From assembly GCA_020631735.1 (NCBI GenBank), contig CM036170.1, forward strand, positions 66,727,737 to 66,791,736: a stretch of DNA of 64,000 nucleotides, in the 5' to 3' direction. Origin of the DNA: Saccharum officinarum (Eukaryota; Streptophyta; Magnoliopsida; Poales; Poaceae). Below, in pieces: positions 55,386 to 64,000 of this stretch. Made by a program: the position numbers and the translations under genes. Within the stretch, counting starts at the first letter, position 1, and the number at the start of each line of letters is the position of its first letter. The notes beneath the pieces were generated by a model. The model was given only the letters and a program-made list of their open reading frames with translations, did no database searches and was not told the origin of the DNA.

Positions 55386-55623
55386 GGCCTTGTTTAGATG
55401 CACCCAAAAGTTGAAATTTTTTCACACTCTCTCCGTCACATCAATCTTTGGACTCATGCATGAAGTAGTAAATGTAGGTAAAAAAAACTAATTACACAGT
55501 TTAGTTGGAAATCTCAAGATAAATCTTTTGAGCCTAGTTGGTCCACGATTGGATAATATTTACCAAATAAGACGAAAGTTGTACTATTTATCAGTTTGAA
55601 TTTTTTTCAATCTAAACGTGGCC
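55386..55623. mobile_element. Tourist-like MITE
   Basis: 238 bp. Ends are ggccttgtttagatg and catctaaac-type sequence at the right (ctaaacgtggcc), flanked by CAA at 55383-55385 and 55624-55626. Interior words ctaattacacagtttagttg and cctagttggtccacgattgg. Confidence 0.75.
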
Positions 55624-56443
55624 CAACATTTTGATTTCTGAGCGGAACGACGAATCGAACCATTTTGCAGGCGCAGGGTGCGGGTGCGGCCGTAGGAAAA
55701 CGCAACGCGCGTCAGGCTCATGGCCCAGAAAGCTGGCATGGCGTCGGCGTCGCCCCGATCCGCCACTGTTGTCGGAGACGCCGAGACAAAAGGCGCATTG
55801 AATGTTCGGTTCAGGCGGCTGGTAGCCATCGATGTGACAACGACATGGCGTCGCTGCCTGGTGATGGTGGGCGCAGCGCGGAGGACCAGCACTAGCTTGC
55901 GGCTCGTCTGCCACGACAAGGTAACAAACAGGCCCTTGTTGCTTCAGGGGGTTTAACACAAGGCTGTGAAGGCAGAGCAAAATTTGAAACAAGAGATGGA
56001 CGATGGGGCTATACGCAGCAAGTCAGCATTCAAGAATCAAGAGACAAGTGGTTGCCTGATTGGTAACTTCGTGGTATAGTCTGTTCATGAGAAACGACTC
56101 TACATAGTGATGAGTTACTCTTTGTGCTACCCACATCGACACATCTCTCCTTCAGATAGGCAAAGCATGACTGTTGACTGGTTCGATGTTGTCTGCTCAG
56201 CAGCTGGTCGGAAGCCGACGGTGAACCAGACACCCAAGCAAGCCACGAGCACATGAAGGCACGCACGCACGCACCTGCACAGAAACATGGACAAATACAT
56301 CCGACCCAACCGATAGCTATGCTGTGTTACACCAGTAGTACTAGCTCAGACAACAGAGTAGCAATCGAAACGCACGACGGAGAGAGAGACAGAAGGTGAA
56401 AGGAGAAAAGAATGGTTAATTACTAGTAAGTTTAGCTAGTAGG
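55624..56443. other. Intergenic, 3' flank of the zinc-finger gene
   Basis: A GC-rich stretch at 55665-55920 carries a plus-strand frame of 78 codons (55720-55956) ending near a donor-like aaggtaac, with no recognised domain. The remainder, toward 56443, is presumably 3' untranslated sequence of the minus-strand gene. An acgc repeat lies at 56262-56274. Confidence 0.4.
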
Positions 56444-58412
56444 CTACGGTTTGCAGATGACCACGAAGCACGGGAGCAGCGCCCTCGGGTTCAGCAGGTA
56501 CAGCTCCTCGATGTTGGAGTAGGGGCCGACCTTGCCGGCGAGCGAGTCGAAGCCCGTCTGCCCCACGAACTCCTTGAGGTTGTCCAGCGGCTTGTGCACG
56601 CGGCCGGCGATGACCCTGCACACCAGCAGCGCCCTGCGCGTGGTGGTGCCCAGCTGCTGGTCCGCTCCGTCGTCGCCGGCCTCGATGGACTCGAACGCGC
56701 GGCCGCTGGTGGACGTGGTGAACACGCCCACGCCGGCCTTGCCTTCCTTCTTGGCGGAGAAGCCGTGCCGGATGATGCGGCACACGGCGCACTTATCGGA
56801 GGCGCAGAGGCTGGAGGAGCCGGAGCCGCCGAGCGCGCACGAGAGCGTGGCGCCGTGGAAGCGCAGCAGCTCGTTGCCGTCGGCGAGGCAGCGCGGGTGC
56901 TTCTTGGGAAGCTTGCTCGCCTTGAGCTTCACGGCCTCGCGGTACTCCTCGAAGCGGGCCAGCGTCCGCTGCGTGTTGTGCACCTTGAACACCCGCTCGA
57001 TCCGAATGCAGCTGCTCTCCGACTTGAGCAGGCTCGTCCGGCAGATGATCTCCACGATCTTCCGCGACGAGTCTCCTTCCACCAGCTCCGTCACTGCACG
57101 CATACATACATACAAAGTGCCCGGCTCAGCTACTAGCTCCATGCCGATCAAGCATCCAATTGCTTGCTAGTTGCTACTCTGAAATCAATCTTCCTGGTTT
57201 TGAAGTTGCAAGTTGCATTGCGTGAGCAGTAAAAGAAATTGTTCTGAAAGCTTCTGCTTTGCAATCAAGAATCATGCAAATGGCTTCGTGTAAATGAGCA
57301 TATAGTACATCTTTATAATGCAGAAAAAGCATGGAGCAATTGCTACAGCCTACGGAACGCAGAATCCACCAGAATCTGATGCTACAGGCTCGCAGTTATT
57401 GAAAAAGTTGTGAGCGTGGATTCGGAAAAAAGCAGGTGTTTGGATGAACATGGCCGTGGCGCTTGCAAACTTTTTGCGCTAAAAAAGATGCGGCCGGCAC
57501 TAACTTAAAGTGCCACCGCCCGGGACGCGTCAAGATGCACGGGGGAGGAGGAGGACGACCGTGTCTGTATGTACCACCAGGAAAAGGGAAGCTAGGTGAT
57601 CTGTACGGTGGGAGATGCAACGCGGCGGATGCAATGCAACAGAGATGTGAGCAGCAGCAGCGGTCACCTGCATGCTTGGAGAGGTGGTGCGCCTCCAGCG
57701 CCTCCCACTTGCTGAACTGCTCACCGCACCTGTGGCAGCTGAGCCCACCGGAGGAGCCCTTGCCGGCGCCGTGCTTGGTGCCGGTTTCGTCGCAGGACGC
57801 GCGGTGGCCGTTCCCGTTCACGACGGAGCCGTTCCTCTCGAGCAGCACGTTCGGGGACCTCGGCGGCGTGCATCGCACGCCGCCGCCCCGCACGGAGCCG
57901 CTGTACGGCAGGCCGTGTCCTCCGGCTCCGGCCCACGCGGGGCCCGGCGTGCCGGGGCGGAGCGTGCCGACGAACGACGACACGACGCCGCCGTCGGCGT
58001 CGTGCGCGGCCCCACCGCCGGCGCCGGTCCCGGCCCCGACCCCGACGGCCGCCAGCCCCCCGCAGCCGGCGCCGAAGCCGGTGATCTTGAGCTCGCAGCG
58101 GGAGTTGGTGCTGAGCACGACCTCGTGCGCGATGGGGTTGAGGAACTCGCTGCTGCCGATCGACCGCGGGCTGCAGCTGCTGGGAGGCTGCCCCGGGTGG
58201 CGCTTGCTCCCGTGGATCACGTCGCGGAGGTTGGCGATGGAGCGCGAGCAACCCGACCGCGTGGCACGCTTGGTCACGATCGACGACAGGTGGGCGCCGC
58301 CGACGGCCGCGCCTCCGCCCCCGCCGGTGACGGGACCGGCCTTGGCGCGCGGGACGTGGACCTCCGACGGCTCGGAGCGGCAGTGCAGCGACCGCTTGAG
58401 CGCGAACCACAC
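56444..58412 (-). CDS. C2H2 zinc-finger protein with conserved C-terminal domain (2 exons)
   Basis: Exon 1 is 57668-58412 or slightly longer and exon 2 is 56444-57093. The GT-AG intron is 574 bp, and the join after HHLSKHA keeps phase, giving 464 codons over the stated span with TAG at 56444-56446. Exon 1 starts VWFALKRSLHCRSEPSEVH and has a Gly/Ala-rich middle. At its end is a single C2H2 finger (C-x2-C-x12-H) from CHRCGEQFSKWEALEAH. Exon 2 begins VTELVEGDSSRKIVEIICRT, then HPRCLADGNELLRFHG and ASTSGRAFESIEAGD, the signature of the At4g27240/At2g29660 zinc-finger family, whose C-terminal fold resembles PARP catalytic domains. The function is unknown. No in-frame ATG occurs between the conserved VWF motif and the upstream in-frame stop at 58584-58586. 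The nearest ATG (58532-58534) is one base out of frame. Confidence 0.85.
57094..57667 (-). other. Intron of the C2H2 zinc-finger gene
   Basis: 574 bp, donor gtgacc after catgcag and acceptor gcgtgcag before tgacggagc on the minus strand. Confidence 0.85.
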
Positions 58413-58586
58413 CGTCGGCGGAGGCGCCTTCCCCGGCGCCGGCGTGGCCTTGTCCTCCTCGGCCCGCGCAGGCGCAACACCACCGCCGCCACCCCGAGGG
58501 AAGCAGCGCTCGCGCGCCTCCTCCTCTCGCCCATCGCGTGCGTAGCTGAGCCGCGTGACTTGTTGGGTCGCTCGGCCGGCCGGTCA

Positions 58587-59522
58587 GTGCGGCTGGCGGG
58601 CGCGGGCGCGGCAGAGCGGCGGCATCCGAAGGAAGCGAGAGCGAGGCAGGCGGACCGGCAATTAAACGCTCCCTGGGAAAGTGTTGGGCTGGGCGGGCAG
58701 TAAAGGCGCACCACCAACTGCTCGGCTCGGGGGGCTCTGCTGCCGTCTGCCCAGCTCAACGCTGCTGTTTGCCTGCCGTGTTGCCCGCCGAGCCTGACGA
58801 GCTCAGTAGTTACGGAGACGACAGACGGGGGCGGTGGGTGTTTGCGCGCGACCTGTGACTCGTCGGGGCTCACAGTCACAGCTCGACAGCGAGGTTAGTT
58901 CTCGCTTCTCCAGCGGCCCTGTTCTGTAGGTCATGTTTCGGCTTGTTTCAGCTTGTTTTAGCTTATTCTTTCTCACAGAATACTATTGAATTAGCCGAAA
59001 CCAGCCGGCTTTTCCACCGGCCGAACCAGCCCTAAACGAAACGAGAGGCGCGAGGGACGCCAGAACGGGGACCATGGCCGACACGTAAGAACAAATCTTC
59101 AACTGTAACGAGGCGGAGGCGCGCGGGCGGGGCCGGCTGAGGCGCTCAAAGACCCCGCGGCGGGGCGGCCGTGATTGCGAGCAATGGCGACCGAACGAGA
59201 TCGCTCAGACCATGATACGTGCCGGGTACGGACACAACGGCCAGACAGGACTTGATGTTCCCACGGTGTTGGCCGCTTCGCCTGATAGCCGAGTTCCTAT
59301 GCTGTTTGATGGGGAAAATCCGCGGATGACGCTAACGATTTTGTGTTGTCTGTAATACTCCTATGAGCTAGTGCGTTGATTAATTGATTGCGTTACTTCT
59401 GGTATTGCAATGATTACTGTATTTTTCTGTTTTTTTGGCGACTAATGATTACTGTACTATGTTGTTAGTGCTAAAAATTGTGCGTGTGCGGGTGAGGGTA
59501 TAAGACGACCCGCACTGGGCAA
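58587..59522. other. Upstream region of the zinc-finger gene
   Basis: GC-rich leader and promoter region, minus-strand promoter expected here. A MITE remnant of the 12904 family (ggccctgttctgtagg to gaaccagccc) lies at 58915-59033. Confidence 0.5.
58915..59033. mobile_element. MITE remnant, family of 12904-13032
   Basis: Starts ggccctgttctg and ends ccggccgaaccagccc. The interior tttctcacagaatactatt corresponds to the conserved gtgagagaaaaat word. Terminal repeats are imperfect. Confidence 0.55.
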
Positions 59523-60830
59523 CATGGGCGGATCTACGTAGTCCAGGCTGGGTGCGGCCGCACCCAGGCCAAAATCCAAAAGGCTTTATAGTATACAGAA
59601 ATTTACCCTATCCGCACCCATTCCGCCCAAACAACTGCACCCACAGCCTGCGTGATGCGTCGGCGACGCTCGAGTCTTCGACTGCAGGCTTGGTCGCTTC
59701 AGCTCCCTCGGACTTCTCGCTTTCTCCGCGGCTCCGACGCTGCGTCCGTCGTTTCATTTCCCCGCCTCGAATAGTCGAATCCACGCACGACGCGACGGCT
59801 GCGGCACGCCGGCAGGTGGAGGTGTGGCCCAACGGCGCAGTTGCTGCTGCCCGCTGGGCGCAGCGCAGCACGGCCGCACGGGACGGCAGCGGCAGCAGGC
59901 AACTACTCCGTAGCTTCTACGTAGCTAGCAGTTCACTCGCCTCCAGTGGCTCTGTTCTCTGTTCTGTCTTCTCTGCTTCCCTTCTGTTCATCCGACCGTG
60001 AGGCAAAGTAAATAGTACTTCTCTTCTGTTAATTTTTTTCCAATTCCGTCAATTTAATCAGGTTCTTGTCATTGTGCTCTTATAGTCAGTACTCAGTAGT
60101 CATGTTAGTTTGTACAGATTTTAGGCCTTTAGGGTTAGGCTTTTTTTGTTCTTTCCATAATAATTTATAATTGGTACAAAGTAACTACATTTAAATATTT
60201 TTAAAGCATGGAAAGGTTTTACAAAAGACTAGCGAATATGCTCGTGCGTTGAAACGAGAGTCCTTTTTTTCTTAAGAGTCCAAGAACGGCAGCAGGTCTT
60301 AGGTTTGTTTGATTTATAACCACAACTTGCCACGTCATAAGTTAGTCACGCCATAGTTTCTTATGTAATTGTGTGGTTCACTGTCATAACTACGATGTGC
60401 CACACTTTCTTAGCACTGTTTCCACATGTCATAGTTTCATTTTCTTGCCAAACTTTGTTGTAAGTGTGGCTTTTATTTTGTTCACCGTATTTTGATCATG
60501 TTTGGCTCGGCTTGTGCATTCCCACCGTGCGGTGCGTCTGTGGTGGGAGTCACGGTACCAAAAAAACAGGACTCTAGTTCAGATCCCATAGCCCGTGGCA
60601 TGATGCGAGGAGGAAATCACCGCAACCGTGATGTGTTTGCATGATTGCCACGTTCTGCAACTGAGAATCCACTTTTAAGCGGTTTCAAACAGGATATATC
60701 CGTGGCAACCAAACTATGACACCAACAAAGCCTAAAAGTATCTAGGTTGTGGTGCTGTTAAGTTACATTATTGCTTTGTCGCTGGCATGTAAGGCTGCAC
60801 CCCCTCCGTAAATCTCTAGCTCCGCCCCTG
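59523..60830. mobile_element. hAT-like element, 1308 bp, TSD CTGGGCAA
   Basis: Ends are CATGGGCGGATCTA at the left and tagctccgcccctg at the right, an imperfect inverted repeat with CA...TG termini, flanked by the exact 8-bp repeat CTGGGCAA at 59515-59522 and 60831-60838. The left third (59620-60000) is GC-rich with a 149-codon open frame, and the rest is AT-rich. No transposase motif is visible. A smaller inverted-repeat segment (about 60300-60733, tgtttgatttataaccacaa and its counterpart) may be a nested MITE. Confidence 0.82.
59552..60001 (+). other. GC-rich open frame inside the hAT-like element
   Basis: 149 codons, rich in Ser, Arg and Ala, with no recognised domain. It could be part of a captured host exon or the element's own 5' leader. 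Coding potential not established. Confidence 0.25.
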
Positions 60831-60838
60831 CTGGGCAA

Positions 60839-62626
60839 CTGTAAATGGTACTGCAGTAATATATAGAGGACCAAAACGTCGCAACAGAAACCTGTATAGC
60901 GCTTTCGATCGAACTGCAAACGCCACAGGTAGCGGACGTACGGTGCGTGCGCTATGCACCACGTGGGAGCAGGCGCACGAGAGGGAGCCAACACAAGAGA
61001 GAGTGCGTGGGAGAACGTGCCCAACTTTTTTCCATATGAAAAAATATTATACCTCGTAAACTAAAAACTCAAATTAAATTCTGATTACACCATTAAATTC
61101 GTTGCAATAAATCCATTAAAACAAGATCTCACGTGGATATATTTAGATAAAATTTATAAAGGATGACAAGTGGGGCCGTTGTTGGTAGTTGGTACAGAGT
61201 ATGAGATATAGAGGATGATGGGTGCGGAAGACACATATATAGAGGAGGGAATCTTAATGATCATGATGTATAGAGGATAAAAATAGAGGATGATGAGTAC
61301 GGACAGCTTAAAGAAGAGCAGAACGCGGGTATCAACGTCGAAAGGCAGTGTCAAGGCTCGAACGCGTCCATAAATGCGCTTTCATTGCCCTGCCTAGGTT
61401 CGCGAAAACAATCCATCATGGTACGCCCTGCGTTTGGTCACCGCATTTGGCCCTGCGATTCCGCTACAGGCCTACAGCATACTGTTACTGTAAAGCCCAC
61501 ACTACTCTACCGAGCAATGCCAATGCAAGTGTCATGCCAAACCAGTGATCTGTACAGTACACGCGGACGCCGAGTACGGCCAGCCTATCATCATGCATGC
61601 GTGTACTGCTCATCTGAAACAAACGTCAGCTGGCTGCCTGGCTCCAAACGGAACCGGGAAGAACAGCCCGTAGGCTGCGGGGCATGCATCCTCGTGGAAC
61701 TGTAGTAGCCTTAGAGTGCGTAGCAGATAGCCAGATACGTACACGCACCGTAGTCATTGTGTTGGGGGTGTGTTGGTGCTAACGACAGATGCTGCTGTTT
61801 CGTTCGTGCCAATGCCATCCTCCCTCCGTGCCCAACTGTTTTGTCTTAACTCACCGTCCAATCTCGTACCGCGAGTAGCAATCAGCACCCACTTGCCGCG
61901 CGCTGGAATGATACGGTCAGGAACGGGACGGGTGAAACCTGAGACGCATCAGGTCTGGTTTGATGAGGCCGTCAACGGCAGCTCATCACTAACCGTTCTC
62001 CCGATACTCCGATAGATAGGACTAGGAGCCTCACGCTCGCTCAGTGAGGTTGGAGCTCGTCTGTGTGCATGGCATGAGTGAGCGATATTGAGGTGCCAAA
62101 CCGCCACTTTTGACTAGTAGAGCTGGGTCGTGTTTTTCATGTCAAAAGCAAGAAAGGTGCCAAGGTGTTAGCTAGGCCATTTATGCCGAGTTCAATGTGC
62201 TCTCTGCTTTTCATGACTGGTACCAGTACTACCCCACTGCACTGGTGTGGCAGCACGGAGAACTGCACTGGTGTGGCACTATTTGCAGGTTAATCATGAT
62301 TCATGCATGCAAGAACTACTGGAGCTGAGAGTGCTCGTAGCCTTCTTGCTACTGTGCGTGCCTGCCGCCTGCGTGGAGTAAAACCCAAGCGACGGTTCTG
62401 TGAAGTGAACGGTCCTGCGTGGAGTACGCACGGAACACTTGAATCTGTGTTCACTAAGCACAGGAAGGAACGTATAGTTGAAGTTGGCCAGATCATTCAG
62501 AGAATCATCAGAGCTCCCATCCACACCTTCGTCGTCGGCAGGTTTTAGCATAATCGATTGTAGTCTAGTCCCCAAGTAATCATAGCCGTTCTAGTGCCTA
62601 ATCTGTCATCATTTCAGGGACTGGTA
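60839..62626. other. Intergenic, no gene recognised
   Basis: Contains 61150-61310, an AT-rich stretch with repeated tatagaggatgatg words that resembles, in reverse, part of 63135-63280. Otherwise no feature. Confidence 0.4.
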
Positions 62627-62835
62627 GGGTGTGTTTAGTTCCCCTGAAAAGGGTGAAAAAAGTACTATAGCACGTTTTGGTTTTATTTGGCAAATGGTGT
62701 CCAACCGTTGACTAATTAGGTTCAAAACGTTAGTCTCGTAAAGTACAACCAAACTATATAATTAGTTTTTGATTTCATCTATATTTAGTACTCTATGGAT
62801 GTATCGCAAGTTTGATGTGACGGGGAATCTTTTTT
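62627..62835. mobile_element. Tourist-like MITE, right end degraded
   Basis: Starts gggtgtgtttagtt, with interior gactaattaggttcaaaa, ataattagtttttgattt and gatgtgacggggaatctt. The right terminus is lost in a T-run. Confidence 0.7.
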
Positions 62836-62924
62836 TTTTGGAATAGTACGTTTTTGGTGTTCCGTTTTTTAGGGAATCTCCTGAATCAGTGCTTCAAAGC
62901 TGTTCCGTTTTTGAGGGACATTCA

Positions 62925-63038
62925 GCCTGTTCGTTTCGCTGGTTTATTGTGCTGAAAGCACTGTTCGCTGATTTGTTGTGAGAGAAAAACACTGCTGGAT
63001 GGCTGCTGATTCTGCTGATAAGTCCAAACGAACAGGGC
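62925..63038. mobile_element. Small MITE, family of 12904-13032
   Basis: Ends gcctgttcgtttcgctgg and ccaaacgaacagggc. Contains ctgatttgttgtgagagaaa, the diagnostic interior word. No certain target duplication. Confidence 0.7.
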
Positions 63039-63134
63039 GATTGCTTAGAGGATGCAACATCGTTCTGCACGCGACGACTGCTGCAAAAAGGTTTTGGAGT
63101 CGTGGAACCGAAATGCATGCATGTCACGGCATTA

Positions 63135-64000
63135 GACTACCCGCACTCGTCGTACTCTAAATCCATCCTCTGAAAAGAATATTCCGTCCTGATCATCAAG
63201 ATTCTCTCCTCTATATCACTTTCTCCCGCACCCATCCATCCTCTATATCTCTACTCTATATCAGTGGGACCCACGTGTCAGTTTTTTTTCTTTTTTCCCC
63301 ACCGGCCACCCTCCCTCCGTATTCTCTCTCCTCTCTCTTCTCTCTCCTTATCCTTTCCCCTTCTTCCCGGCAGTGTCGCGCGTCGTGCACGGCGAGCACG
63401 GCCACGGCGGGCACGGCCACGGCGCGGGGGCAGCCGCCTCCTCCGGCGGGCGCGGGGCCGGCCGCTGTGGAGCTCCTCTGCTCCGGCTCGGGTGAGCATG
63501 GCGCGGCGCGGGCGCGGGGCCGGCCGCCATGGACGGGCTTCTCTGCTCCAGTGCGGCGCGGCGCGGGCAAGCTCAGTCGCGGGCGCGGCGCGGCCCCTGG
63601 CGGAGCTCCAGCCACCCCACCGAGCGCGGGCATGGCGGCGCGCAGGCGTGGTGCGGCGAATCGCGAGCGGCGGCGGAGCTCGCATCTGCAGCGGCGGCGG
63701 AGCTCCGCGCGTGCCGGTCCTCTCCTCGCGGCGAGCGGCGGGCCGGTCCTCCTCGCGGCAACGCTCCTCCTCTCCATCCCATCCCGGGCCAGCGCCACGG
63801 TGGAGCGTAGCGGACGTCCGCTACCGCGCTATTTCTAGCGGACGACGCAGCCGATAGCGTGCCCGCGTGGAGGGTAGCGGACGCCGCTGCAGAGCCCTCA
63901 TCCGATAAATCGATCCTGCAGGATCGTTTACCGGCTTCCGCTGCGGCTCGTCTTACACAGCCAAGGTCGGCGTCGTATCGTCGTTGATGGCAAGGGTTAT
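63135..64000. other. TIR-like start then GC-rich block, cut by window end
   Basis: The sequence gactacccgcactcgtcg at 63135 resembles the terminal repeat of a common grass MITE/MULE group (its reverse form appears near 54105-54120). About 150 bp of AT-rich tatagaggatg-type sequence follows, then a very GC-rich block (63380-63860) open in several frames with no domain recognised. It could be a transposon with captured GC-rich cargo or the 5' end of a gene beyond the window. Confidence 0.3.

Noticed and set aside
57463..58703. Long plus-strand open frames of 340-360 codons
   Set aside because: They are antisense to the GC-rich first exon of the zinc-finger gene and have no domain. High GC removes stops on both strands.
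61150..63280. Inverted tatagaggatg segments at 61150-61310 and 63135-63280 as two ends of one element
   Set aside because: Their terminal-repeat ends face each other instead of outward, so they are more likely two separate remnants.
63256..63857. Several 90-200 codon frames at the right end
   Set aside because: Very GC-rich block open in many frames at once, no domain, cut by the window end.

Overview
This is a plant nuclear genome window, almost certainly from a grass and most like the Andropogoneae (maize, sorghum, sugarcane, Miscanthus). The evidence is GC-rich coding exons with plant GT-AG introns, a Sirevirus-type copia retrotransposon, many Tourist, hAT and Mutator-type MITEs, plant LINE remnants, and a 100-N scaffold gap at 5769-5868. 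No prokaryotic, organellar or CRISPR feature was seen. The species call is inference.

The recognisable host genes are few: a GH3 auxin amido synthetase (8436-10444, +), a P-class PPR gene in three copies (broken at 2353-3636, open at 19741-21027, best preserved at 37937-39301), a methyltransferase-like gene in two copies head to head with the first two PPR copies (1300-2108 broken; 18699-19496 open), and a C2H2 zinc-finger gene with a conserved C-terminal domain (56444-58412 and a little beyond, -).

The main structure is a direct segmental duplication. About 4.7 kb at 435-5163 is repeated at 17788-21819 plus 34984-35701. The second copy is split by a 13.2 kb nested insertion. An ORF1-only LINE-like element with a poly(A) tail entered first (21820-34983). 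A Sirevirus (22576-32924, minus orientation, 5-bp target duplication TACGG) then entered that element. The first copy serves as the empty site, so the order of events can be read directly. A third, more diverged PPR copy at 37.9 kb still has a 57-bp segment that both duplicated copies have lost.

The right third (41-63 kb) is intergenic and dense in small DNA transposons, several with exact target duplications: Tourist-like MITEs (one nested in another), a Mutator-type foldback of 943 bp with a 9-bp duplication, an Ac/Ds-like hAT element, and a 1308-bp hAT-like element. It also holds two LINE RNase H remnants and a 129-bp tandem duplication.

Several host genes carry single-base frame breaks (GH3, the zinc-finger start, all of copy 1), while the Sirevirus gag-pol frame runs 5.4 kb with only stop codons and no indels. 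Sequencing error in GC-rich exons and true pseudogene decay both remain possible. I found no previously undescribed molecular system. The interest lies in nested-insertion history, duplicated genes and transposons carrying exon-like cargo.
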